Source: Erysipelotrichaceae bacterium OPF54
Lineage (GTDB): Bacteria; Bacillota_I; Bacilli_A; Erysipelotrichales; Erysipelotrichaceae
Direction of reading: 5' to 3'
Assembly: GCA_022834735.1 (NCBI GenBank)
Contig: BQKD01000001.1
Coordinates: forward strand, 907,659-971,658
Length of the DNA: 64,000 bases
Shown here: in pieces, positions 1-9,317 of the stretch
How positions within the stretch are numbered: the first letter of the stretch is position 1
Layout of the letters: the number at the start of each line of letters is the position of its first letter
Notes under the pieces: generated by a model
Seen by the model: only the letters and a program-made list of their open reading frames with translations
Databases searched by the model: none
What the model was told of the DNA's origin: nothing
Program-made: the position numbers and the translations under genes

Positions 1-609
1 ACCTCGATCCTGACGACCCGGAATTCAATTGGATATTCTTCGGCTCCGCCTTTTGGCATATATTCGAAATTGATATTCCATGCAAAATATTTGTACAGCT
101 CAGGATGTTCTTTCACTTCATTGGTCTGTTTTCTTGTCAGGATCCATTTGATCTTCTGATCAAATTCGCTATCCGGCAGCTCAAAAGTAGAAAGAATACC
201 GTTCGATCGGATATCCTTGCAGCGGATCACAAACTTCTGGCCGTTCTCCATACAGAAAGCGAACAGCTCATAGTTTTCAAATCCCCGGTCGGCACAGATG
301 ATCGATCTGGCCGGATACCGATGATCACGGATCAGCCTTTTCAGAGCGGCACATTCGCCCGTCTTGCGGGACGAGTCGATCGAAACATCCAGGAAGAGAT
401 CGTTGAGACAATCATAGAGGGCGTTGAGATGAAGCTGGGAGAACGGACGTGCCGAGCCGGTCTGGCATAAGGTCTCTTCATCATCGGGGTCAAAAGGGAT
501 ATTGACATCCGATCCATCCATGGCTAATACACGATATCCTTTGAGCAAAGAAGGAGAACGGGAAAAAGACATGAGATGAAGGATGTGCAGAAAAGCTTCG
601 GGATCCAGC
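1..609 (-). pseudogene. Truncated IS4-family transposase (second copy of the element at 22752-24424)
   Basis: These bases match 23385-23993 almost perfectly (I noticed two substitutions, near 148 and 230). They encode, on the minus strand, roughly residues 86-288 of the 435-residue IS4-family DDE transposase. Similarity stops sharply at 609, so the first 85 residues, the start codon and the right-hand terminal repeat are missing. The left side runs off the window. The near identity means the two copies separated recently. Bases from 610 on do not belong to the element; they lead straight into the PTS operon. The copy cannot make transposase from this end. Confidence 0.93.
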
Positions 610-688
610 GAGACTGCTGAAAAAGTCACGATTTTGAATCGCTCGGTTTATCAAATTTGAACATTAAAAAACAGGAGTCAGATTTTCT

Positions 689-994
689 GTGTTAGAAATT
701 CATTCCGGAGATGCAAGAACATTTGCGTTTCAGGCACTCCAGTACGCGAAAAAAAACGATCCCGAAAAAGCACGACAGATGATGGAACAAAGCGGACAGG
801 CGCTGCTCGAAGCGCATCAGGCTCAGACCGCTCTGCTCAGCGCCGAAGCGGACGGCCAAAACCCCGAGATCAATGTTCTGCTCATTCATGCCCAGGATCA
901 TCTGATGACCAGCATGCTTGCCCAGGAAATGATCGGCGAAATGATGGAAATGTATGAACAATTCAACACACACGACAAGGAGGAGGAACAATGA
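689..994 (+). CDS. PTS lactose/cellobiose family EIIA component
   Basis: A 101-residue all-helical EIIA of the Lac/Chb family (CelC/LicA type), a cytoplasmic phosphocarrier between HPr and the partner EIIB. The family signature is visible: EAHQAQTALLSAEA followed by LLIHAQDHLMTS, in which a His of the HAQDH motif carries the phosphate. It starts with GTG at 689, with AGGAG at 673-677. Its last codons overlap the EIIB start (ATGA). It is the first gene of an EIIA-EIIB-EIIC-GH1 operon. A truncated IS ends only 80 bases upstream, so its original promoter region may be lost. Substrate (cellobiose, chitobiose or another beta-glucoside) is not certain. Confidence 0.92.
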   Translation: MLEIHSGDARTFAFQALQYAKKNDPEKARQMMEQSGQALLEAHQAQTALLSAEADGQNPEINVLLIHAQDHLMTSMLAQEMIGEMMEMYEQFNTHDKEEEQ

Positions 995-1299
995 AAATAC
1001 TACTGGCATGCGGAGCTGGCCTCTCTACCAGCATATTGATGAAAAAAATGGAAAAATACTGTCGCGAAACAGGAGAAGAGCTCGAAATTCAGGCCGTACC
1101 GATCGGCGACGTGGTGCAGAATCCGGAAATCTATCAGAAAGAATACAACTGTGTATTGATCGGCCCGCAGGTATCCTATCGGCTCGATGAACTGAAGAAA
1201 ACGATGGCTATTCCTGTCGAGGCGATCCCGTCGCTCGACTACGCGATCGGCAATGCCGCCAATGTCATGAAAATGGCCCATAAGATCACAGGAAAATAA
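991..1299 (+). CDS. PTS cellobiose-type EIIB component
   Basis: A 102-residue EIIB of the Lac/Chb family. The phosphorylated cysteine is Cys7 in the N-terminal CGAGLSTS loop, which is diagnostic. The protein accepts phosphate from the EIIA encoded just upstream and passes it to sugar held by the membrane EIIC. The start overlaps the EIIA stop by four bases, so translation is coupled; the ribosome site AAGGAGGAGG lies inside the end of the EIIA gene. Full length for the family. Confidence 0.94.
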   Translation: MKILLACGAGLSTSILMKKMEKYCRETGEELEIQAVPIGDVVQNPEIYQKEYNCVLIGPQVSYRLDELKKTMAIPVEAIPSLDYAIGNAANVMKMAHKITGK

Positions 1300-1322
1300 C
1301 GAATATCAGGAGGTAACAGAAA

Positions 1323-2645
1323 GTGAATAATAAAATGGAAAAATTCGCGAACAGCGGATTGATAAAAACGATGCAGGAACTCAGCCTGAAGCTCTCTCGA
1401 AGTCCGGCCTTTTCCACCATCAGCCAGGGCATGGGAGGCACAATGGGACTCATCATGATCGGCGCTGTTGTGCAGATCCTCTGCGCTCTTGGCCAAATGG
1501 CATTTGGCTGGAGCCCCGGCCATCCCATCTATGATGTGCTTTACATGCCGTATGAGCTGACCATGGGGCTGCTCGGCCTGTTCATGGCCTTTACCCTTGC
1601 TTACAGTTATGCCAGACGACTGGGTGTCAATGCGCAGATCCAGTCCGGATTTACTTCGATCGTATGTTTTATCCTGATCTGCTCTCCTCTGGTCTCAGCC
1701 ACCAGCAGCAATGGAATCACGATCCGGGCCATCAATGTTTCAGCTCTGGGAGCCAACGGAATATTCTGCGCCATCCTGATCGGGCTGCTTTCTGTACGGA
1801 TCAGCAAATTTGCGATCGATCACAACTGGATCATCCGGATGCCGGATGTCGTTCCGGAAGGCATCTTGAACAGCTTTAATTCGATCATACCTTCCGGTCT
1901 CAATATCCTTTTATGGTACGGACTCTCTCTGATCATATTCCGGTTTACAAACGGAGCCATGACGCTCGGCACACTGATCACCACGATCATTGCCACACCG
2001 CTGACCTATTTCGTATCCCCACTAGGAATGGTCGTGATCATGCTCCTGTTCAGCTTGAGCTGGTTTTTCGGGATCCATGGCGGAAGTATCGTATTCACTG
2101 CAATCATGCCGATCTATATTGCCGCATATGCCACCAATGCCGAACTGGCTGCTGCCGGAAAACCGCTTGTATTCAATGCCGTCTTTCTGTACGGAGGCGC
2201 TACGCTCCTGGGCGGTTCAGGAAACACGTTTCCATTATGTGTCATGGGACTTCGTTCAAAATCGGAACAGATCCGCGCTGTTGCCAAAGCAAGCTTCGTG
2301 CCCGGGCTGTTCAACATCAATGAACCGGTAATCTTCGGTTTTCCGATCATGTACAATCCTGTCCTGCTTATTCCTTTTGCGCTGAACTCGCTGATCGTGA
2401 TGGCATTGATGTTCATGGCCTGGCAGTTCCAGTGGATCGGACTGCCAAAAGTACTCATCATGACAACACTGCCAATCGGCATACAGCAGTTTATGTCCAC
2501 GCTGGACTGGAAAAACATCGTATTCTGCTTTCTGATGTTCCCGCTCGTATACGCTATTTACTATCCGTTCTTTAAAATTTATGAAAAGCAGTGTCTGGAA
2601 AAAGAAGAAGCAGAGGCTGCCGCTCTGGCAGAGGAAAGACAATAG
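1323..2645 (+). CDS. PTS cellobiose-type EIIC permease
   Basis: A 440-residue polytopic membrane protein of the Lac/Chb EIIC family, the sugar-translocating subunit. Many hydrophobic helices are visible. The motif NINEPVIFGFPIMYNP is the family hallmark for the substrate site (Glu of NEPVIFG). It starts with GTG at 1323 behind AGGAGG. The hydrophilic Glu/Ala-rich tail is cytoplasmic. The gene lies 23 bases after EIIB and 12 before the GH1 gene, so the four genes form one operon. A second EIIC of the same broad family lies at 45396 without its own EIIA or EIIB and might share these soluble subunits. Confidence 0.93.
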   Translation: MNNKMEKFANSGLIKTMQELSLKLSRSPAFSTISQGMGGTMGLIMIGAVVQILCALGQMAFGWSPGHPIYDVLYMPYELTMGLLGLFMAFTLAYSYARRLGVNAQIQSGFTSIVCFILICSPLVSATSSNGITIRAINVSALGANGIFCAILIGLLSVRISKFAIDHNWIIRMPDVVPEGILNSFNSIIPSGLNILLWYGLSLIIFRFTNGAMTLGTLITTIIATPLTYFVSPLGMVVIMLLFSLSWFFGIHGGSIVFTAIMPIYIAAYATNAELAAAGKPLVFNAVFLYGGATLLGGSGNTFPLCVMGLRSKSEQIRAVAKASFVPGLFNINEPVIFGFPIMYNPVLLIPFALNSLIVMALMFMAWQFQWIGLPKVLIMTTLPIGIQQFMSTLDWKNIVFCFLMFPLVYAIYYPFFKIYEKQCLEKEEAEAAALAEERQ

Positions 2646-4121
<1,476 letters not shown>

Positions 4122-4124
<3 letters not shown>

Positions 4125-4151
4125 AGCGGAAGGATTCTTTCGCTTTTGTTT
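4122..4151 (+). terminator. Rho-independent terminator after the PTS/GH1 operon
   Basis: A stem formed by AAAGCGGAA (4123-4131) and TTTCGCTTT (4138-4146), followed by TGTTTT. It overlaps the stop codon of the GH1 gene. Confidence 0.8.
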
Positions 4152-4200
4152 TACAGACAGCTCAGAATTGATGAGTTAATTATAACATTTGAACAGTAAA

Positions 4201-4209
4201 TGATATAAT
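4201..4209 (+). promoter_or_regulatory. Extended -10 promoter for the LevR-type regulator
   Basis: TGATATAAT is a perfect extended -10 element (TGnTATAAT), 22 bases before the regulator start. No good -35 lies at the usual distance, which fits an extended -10 promoter. This gives the regulator its own sigma-A-type start separate from the operon before it. Confidence 0.6.
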
Positions 4210-4231
4210 TTTCGTATATGGAGGGAATATT

Positions 4232-6853
4232 ATGAAGCGGATCCGCGAAAAAGTGCTCGAATATATGCGTACACAGGAATCATCAGGAGATACATGGTAT
4301 ACGACCCAGGAACTTTCCGAAGCGCTGACTATGCAGAGGACAAATTTGAGCCGGATCCTCAATGAACTTGTAAAAGAAAAACTGGTCAGGAAAACGAATG
4401 GCAGACCTGTATATTATGCGCTTGAAAAGGAACGGGAACAATCCTGTTTCCGGGCTATGATCGGATGCGATGGCAGCCTGAAACAAGCTGTACAGATGCT
4501 CAAAGCAGCTATTTTGTATCCTGGCCATCCGATGCCGGTCCTGATCAAAGGCGCAGACGGGTCCGGGAAAAGCATGCTGGCACAGCTCATCTATGAATTC
4601 GCCTGCGAACAAAATATCATCGCTGAAAATGCGCCTTTTGTTAAAATAAACAGCCGGTATCTGGTGGAGGAATCGCTGGAAAGCGTGCAGAAGGCGTTTT
4701 TTTGCCAATCGACTGGCGCAATGGACAGAGCAGCAGGCGGGGTACTGTTCGTGGATCATATCAACCGGCTTGCCTATACGATCCAGAATGAACTTCTTGA
4801 TTATGTGGAAAAAGCCCAGAAAGAGCACGGAAACGTGATCCTTGTCTATTCGATCGATGATCTGCAGAACGCAGACTGCTGCCGCCTGTATACTTCAAAA
4901 TTTTCAGCTTGTGTGGATCTGCCTTCGCTTGCTTCCAGACCTTTAAAGGAAAGACGGCAGCTGATCGATTTGTTTTTGAAAAATGAGGCAGCCTGCATTC
5001 ATAAAACGATCCGGATCCGTTCCGAAGTGCTCCATTGCCTCATGCTGTATCCAGGCCGGTTCGAGGTCCGCCAGCTTCAGGCAGATATCCGGCTGGGATG
5101 CGCGAATGGATATGCACGCAGCCGCGATAAAGAGGAGACGCAGATCGAACTGCACGTTCATGATTTTCCCGGATATGTACGCAAAGGGCTTCTTTCGTGG
5201 CAGACATGCCGTGTCGATCTGGAAAAGCTGGTCGAAGAACATAGTATATACAGCTTTACTTCCGAAGGAGTCAGCGTATGTGCGGATGAAAGAGTTCCTG
5301 CGCTTTCGGACAAGCTATACTGCCGCAGCGATCCGGACAAAGACGAACAGGAAGGAAACGAAACGAGCGGCGGGGCGATCATGCAGATCGTTGAGGCACA
5401 GATGGAGCATGATTTCCGGCAGATTCAATGCGGCCAGGAAGAAAAGAAGCTGAGCAGGGAGCGGATGGCTAAGCTCGTAGACGAGAAACTGATTGTCTGT
5501 GTCGAGACATTTTTGAATGAAGCTTCTGTTTGTCTGGATCGGATCTATGCCACATCGGTTTTTTATGCGCTTTGTCTTCATCTATCGGCTTTGAAGGCAA
5601 GACCAGACACAGCGCAGAAGCTTTCGGATGAACAGATCGTAACGACGATCCGGGAGCATAATACAGAATTTGCGTTGTGTTCCAGATTCGGGATCGAGCT
5701 TGAAAAGGAATTTGGATTTGATCTTCCGGTCGATGAAATTGCGCTCCTTGCTTTGCTGATCTCAAAAGAACAGATCGTTGGTCCGGCGGCTTCCAGGCCC
5801 GTCGTGCTCGTTGCGATGCATGGAAACAGCACGGCTTCGAGCATCGTGGAAGTGGTCAATACCTTGGTGGGCGACGCAAATATTTTTGCGTTCGATCTTC
5901 CGCTGGATATGGACATGCAGAAGGCCTATGAAGAATTAAAGCGCACCTTTGCAGCCATTCACCAGGGAGAAGGTGTGCTGATGATGTATGATATGGGATC
6001 GTTGAAAACGATGGCGGAAATGATCGGGGAAGAAACCGGCATTCCTGTAAAATCGTTGTGTGTACCGGCAACGCTGCTTGCGCTCGACTGTTCGCGCAAG
6101 GCAGGCTGTCATGGAACGCTTGATCAGATCTATAAAGATGTGATCGATTCTTTTACTGTGTTTTATCCGGAAATCGCACGATCGTCCCGCAGACAGGAAA
6201 AGCCGCAGGTCATCCTTTCCTTGTGCATGAGCGGAGCAGGTGGTGCGCTTCAGATCAAAAACTATATCGAACAGCACACATATCTGGAAAATACGGAAAT
6301 TGTGCCGCTCGCGATTTCCGATCCCGGGTATTTGCTGAAGAAGGTCAATCAGATCCGGACAAATCAGAAAATCGTGTGTGTGATCGGTGCGTACGATCCG
6401 CAGCTGTACGGGATTCCTTATATTCCGGTTTCCAGACTTTTTGATACATCGCCGGACAAGCTGGATATGCTGCTTTCTCTTAACACAGCCGAGCCGGTCC
6501 GGACGCTCAATTACGGCGGGATCTATGAATATCTGGAAGAACAGATGGAAGGATTTGATTTTCTGCTGCTGAAGGAAGTGATGCCAGGAATTCTCAGAAA
6601 GATCAGGCAGGTGGCGCCCACCCTTTCCTCCGACCAGGAGGTGGGTTTGTTCATGCACATTGCCTGCCTCATCTATCGGCTGCAGAATGATGGCGAAACC
6701 CCGAAAAATGTCAATACAAAACAGCTGATCCTGAAAAACAAACGTTTGTATAATGATCTTTGCGAGATCCTGCATACGGCGGAAGAAGAATTTTATATTC
6801 GCTTTCAGGATGATGATGTGGCCAATATGATCCAGATGATCCGCATGTGCTGA
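4232..6853 (+). CDS. LevR-like PTS-regulated transcriptional regulator with a degenerate AAA+ domain
   Basis: An 873-residue regulator with LevR order: winged helix (about 1-70), AAA+ domain (about 80-320), PRD, EIIA-Man-like domain with phospho-His H530 in MHGNSTASS, EIIB-like domain with Cys665 in CMSGAGG, and a C-terminal PRD. It probably controls the upstream beta-glucoside PTS and senses its phosphorylation state. The Walker A loop GADGSGKS (107-114) is intact, but the Walker B motif reads LFVDH where the family has FLDE, and the GAFTGA loop that contacts sigma-54 is reduced to QSTGAM (159-164). It may therefore not act as a classical sigma-54 activator. Start ATG follows GGAGGG. Confidence 0.9.
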   Translation: MKRIREKVLEYMRTQESSGDTWYTTQELSEALTMQRTNLSRILNELVKEKLVRKTNGRPVYYALEKEREQSCFRAMIGCDGSLKQAVQMLKAAILYPGHPMPVLIKGADGSGKSMLAQLIYEFACEQNIIAENAPFVKINSRYLVEESLESVQKAFFCQSTGAMDRAAGGVLFVDHINRLAYTIQNELLDYVEKAQKEHGNVILVYSIDDLQNADCCRLYTSKFSACVDLPSLASRPLKERRQLIDLFLKNEAACIHKTIRIRSEVLHCLMLYPGRFEVRQLQADIRLGCANGYARSRDKEETQIELHVHDFPGYVRKGLLSWQTCRVDLEKLVEEHSIYSFTSEGVSVCADERVPALSDKLYCRSDPDKDEQEGNETSGGAIMQIVEAQMEHDFRQIQCGQEEKKLSRERMAKLVDEKLIVCVETFLNEASVCLDRIYATSVFYALCLHLSALKARPDTAQKLSDEQIVTTIREHNTEFALCSRFGIELEKEFGFDLPVDEIALLALLISKEQIVGPAASRPVVLVAMHGNSTASSIVEVVNTLVGDANIFAFDLPLDMDMQKAYEELKRTFAAIHQGEGVLMMYDMGSLKTMAEMIGEETGIPVKSLCVPATLLALDCSRKAGCHGTLDQIYKDVIDSFTVFYPEIARSSRRQEKPQVILSLCMSGAGGALQIKNYIEQHTYLENTEIVPLAISDPGYLLKKVNQIRTNQKIVCVIGAYDPQLYGIPYIPVSRLFDTSPDKLDMLLSLNTAEPVRTLNYGGIYEYLEEQMEGFDFLLLKEVMPGILRKIRQVAPTLSSDQEVGLFMHIACLIYRLQNDGETPKNVNTKQLILKNKRLYNDLCEILHTAEEEFYIRFQDDDVANMIQMIRMC

Positions 6854-6872
6854 AACATAAAGGAAAGAATAA

Positions 6873-6900
6873 ACAAAAAGCCAGCCGCAGGCCGGCTGGC
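6873..6900 (-). terminator. Terminator of the MscS-like gene
   Basis: Stem GCCAGCCG/CGGCTGGC (6880-6887 with 6893-6900), loop CAGGC. On the minus strand it is followed by a T run (plus-strand AAAAA at 6875-6879). Confidence 0.85.
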
Positions 6901-6920
6901 AAAATAATACAAATAGAAGA

Positions 6921-8138
6921 CTATTTCTTCTCTTCGATCTCTTTCGTCGTATCTTCGATATCCAGTTTTTTCTGGAAATGGTTCAGCACATTTTTCGCAA
7001 AATCGCGTCCGCCGATACCAAACGAGATCGCAAATGCGATGCCGAGCGCCAGGATCGCGATAATAAACGCGCTGTCTACAAGCTCCTTGGCAATGCCAAG
7101 TTCGTTGAGGATCATGAATCCGCCAAGCGTGTAGATCAGATACTGGATCAGGACCGCAAGCGAAGGATGGTTGTTGTTTTTAAGAGCCTTCGCGCAGATC
7201 CCTGCGATAAAGACACAGGCAACCAGGATCAGGAACGCACTAAGCGCATATGGCATGTAATCGATAACGGCCACACCAATGCTTGTAAGAACGCCAAGCT
7301 GCAGAGCACGGAAACTTTCCACGATAAAGAAGATGATCAAGATCACTTCGATCGTTTTTCCTGTGACTTTGGAAAGTACGAAATTTTTATTTTTTGATCC
7401 CATCAGATTTTCAACTTTGGCATCCAGTCCGGACGCTTCGATCAGACGGGTCACGATATTTCCGATGAATTTGGCCAGGATCCAGCCGATCACAATGATG
7501 ACCAGAGCCGCAAATATATTCGGGATATAGTTGAAGATGATGCTTAACATCGCAATAGCCGGATCAGTAATGGCGCGGATATTAAGCACGTACAGGGCAG
7601 CAATGATGATCGGGATCAGGATAAGCACATACACGATATATGCGATCGTATTGGACAGTTTTCCCTGATCGTCGACCTGGATGCCGGCAATTTTCTGCAG
7701 CTTGTTGACTTCCAGCTTGTTCAATACCGGGATCAGAAGCTCGCGTACCAGTTTGGCGATATAGAAGCCGACCCATAAAACGATCACTGCGCCAATAATG
7801 TTAGGTACATAGATCCATACGTTATTGAGCATGCTTAAAATTGGCGCGGAAACCTGGGTCATGCCAAGCGTTTCAAAAATGCCTGGAACGAACAGCAGGA
7901 AGACGATGAGCTGACCGAGCTTGCCGATCAGATCAATAGCTTTGGCCCCCTGATTGCTGGCTCCTTCCGGAGATTTCAGCTGTGACAGCTTCGTTTTTGA
8001 AAGCAGCTTGACTAAAAGGGACTTCACGATAGCCGCTACGATAAAGGCGATGATCAAAAGAATGACCGCCTTGACAGCAATACCCAGATCGGTTTCAAAG
8101 AATCCGGATATGCCATAGTAAGGGTTGAATTTTAACAT
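6921..8138 (-). CDS. MscS/CmpX-like mechanosensitive channel family protein
   Basis: A 405-residue membrane protein with repeated blocks of two transmembrane helices, each followed by an LVxxLLPVLNKL-type amphipathic stretch. This is the layout of the TM-helix-repeat (CmpX-like) branch of the mechanosensitive channel superfamily. Residues ALGIAFAISFGIGGRDFAKNVL near the C-terminus resemble the glycine-rich pore helix of these proteins. I chose the ATG at 8138 because GAGGT sits just before it; an upstream in-frame ATG at 8201 adds 21 charged residues that look non-coding. It is a single-gene unit with its own terminator. Likely role: osmotic or small-ion leak control. Confidence 0.82.
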   Translation of the reverse strand: MLKFNPYYGISGFFETDLGIAVKAVILLIIAFIVAAIVKSLLVKLLSKTKLSQLKSPEGASNQGAKAIDLIGKLGQLIVFLLFVPGIFETLGMTQVSAPILSMLNNVWIYVPNIIGAVIVLWVGFYIAKLVRELLIPVLNKLEVNKLQKIAGIQVDDQGKLSNTIAYIVYVLILIPIIIAALYVLNIRAITDPAIAMLSIIFNYIPNIFAALVIIVIGWILAKFIGNIVTRLIEASGLDAKVENLMGSKNKNFVLSKVTGKTIEVILIIFFIVESFRALQLGVLTSIGVAVIDYMPYALSAFLILVACVFIAGICAKALKNNNHPSLAVLIQYLIYTLGGFMILNELGIAKELVDSAFIIAILALGIAFAISFGIGGRDFAKNVLNHFQKKLDIEDTTKEIEEKK

Positions 8139-8161
8139 ATTATTTACCTCATGTTCGGTTA

Positions 8162-8215
8162 TCAAAGAGCGCTCTTTTGAATTGTCTTCGTGACATTTCA
8201 CATCGACCTTAAGGT
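8162..8215 (-). promoter_or_regulatory. Two palindromes upstream of the MscS-like gene
   Basis: TCAAAGAGCGCTCTTTTGA (8162-8180) is an inverted repeat around GAGCGCTC, and ACCTTAAGGT (8206-8215) is a perfect 10-base palindrome. Both lie between the MscS-like gene and the divergent EFR1 gene. They may be operators or RNA hairpins; I cannot name a binding protein. Confidence 0.35.
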
Positions 8216-8395
8216 TAATTAAAAGGTATCATGACATTTCCACTTTTTTCAATTTTTATGCAACGCGGAATTGTCCCGGACAGCACAACGACGGATCTTG
8301 CTATGCGTCCGGATCATAGCTGACAGTTCAGCAGGCATTGTACTTTTTCCTTCATCCAATATAGAATCTGGGTAAGAGAAAAGAGGGAAGAGGAA

Positions 8396-9166
8396 ATGAT
8401 TTTGTATTTTTCAGCCACAGGAAATATCCAGTATGCCGTCCAGCAGATCGCAAAAGCAACCGGAGACACGATCGTATCAATACGTAACCACATCGAAGAC
8501 GAGCATCCCCGATTTCATTTGAAAGATCACGAAAACTTCGGGATCGTGATGCCGACCTATTTCCAGGGCTTGCCAGCATTTGTACAGGATTTTTTGAAAA
8601 TGATGAAGCTCACGATGGATGGAACCGATCATTATGCGTATTCCGTCGCGACCTGCGGTATGAGCGACGGCAATTTCGGTTCGCAGGCAGTCAAAGCCAT
8701 GAAAAACAGCGGACTTGCTCTGGATTCGACATTGTGTATCCGCATGGTCGACAACTGGAATCCGCACTTTGATATGACCGATCGCTCGTATATCGAACAG
8801 GCCGAACAAAGAACCGAAACCGATATCGAAAAAGTGTGTGCTCAGATTGCCGCAAAGGAAAAAGGAATCTTCCTGCCCGATCATTTTGGTCATGACAAGG
8901 AGGAAGAGCTGGCCAAAGCGTATGAACAAAGCCGTAAAACCGAAAATTTCACAGTGAATGAATCGTGCATCGGGTGCGGCATGTGTGCAAGGCAATGCCC
9001 GGTCCATGCGATCGGGATCAAGCACAAAAGCCCGGAATGGATCAAAGAACAGTGTATCCTGTGCCTGGGGTGTGTCCATAAGTGTCCGAAAAACGCCATT
9101 GCCTATACCGAAAATACGATCGGACACGGACAGTATACCAACCCGAATATAAAAACAATAAAATAA
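8396..9166 (+). CDS. EFR1-family flavodoxin/ferredoxin protein
   Basis: A 256-residue redox protein. The N-terminus (MILYFSATGNIQYAVQQIA) is a flavodoxin-type FMN loop with SATGN. The C-terminal third has two four-iron clusters: CIGCGMCARQCPVHAI and CILCLGCVHKCPKNAI. This two-domain layout defines the EFR1 family, an internal flavodoxin-to-ferredoxin electron shuttle in anaerobes. The physiological partner is unknown. Start ATG follows GAGGAAATG-type spacing. It is monocistronic, with a strong terminator. Confidence 0.9.
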   Translation: MILYFSATGNIQYAVQQIAKATGDTIVSIRNHIEDEHPRFHLKDHENFGIVMPTYFQGLPAFVQDFLKMMKLTMDGTDHYAYSVATCGMSDGNFGSQAVKAMKNSGLALDSTLCIRMVDNWNPHFDMTDRSYIEQAEQRTETDIEKVCAQIAAKEKGIFLPDHFGHDKEEELAKAYEQSRKTENFTVNESCIGCGMCARQCPVHAIGIKHKSPEWIKEQCILCLGCVHKCPKNAIAYTENTIGHGQYTNPNIKTIK

Positions 9167-9181
9167 TCTGATAAAGTGATC

Positions 9182-9208
9182 AAAGCTCCTTTCGGGGAGC
9201 TTTTTATC
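9182..9208 (+). terminator. Terminator after EFR1 gene
   Basis: AAAGCTCC, loop TTTC, GGGGAGCTTTTT: a GC-rich stem followed directly by a T run. Confidence 0.88.
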
Positions 9209-9246
9209 GTTTTGAGCAAAAAACATGTGAAATTGTGTAAAAGATA

Positions 9247-9260
9247 TGAAAGCGCTATCA
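9247..9260 (+). promoter_or_regulatory. Perfect cre (CcpA) site
   Basis: TGAAAGCGCTATCA fits the catabolite-responsive consensus TGWAANCGNTNWCA at every position. It lies just upstream of a TATAAT at 9278-9283 and before the GH79-like gene, so CcpA would block initiation when preferred sugar is present. Confidence 0.8.
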
Positions 9261-9277
9261 CATTTAAGGAGATGCAT

Positions 9278-9283
9278 TATAAT
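9278..9283 (+). promoter_or_regulatory. -10 element of the GH79-like gene
   Basis: TATAAT, 35 bases before the chosen start codon. The -35 position falls on the end of the cre site and matches poorly, which is common for regulated promoters. Confidence 0.5.
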
Positions 9284-9317
9284 ACTTAAGGAACAATTAA
9301 AGAAAGGAAGCATTTCT

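Noticed and set aside
610..688. -24/-12 sigma-54 promoter for the PTS operon
   Set aside because: No TGGCAC-N5-TTGCA-like sequence is present, and the regulator lacks GAFTGA.
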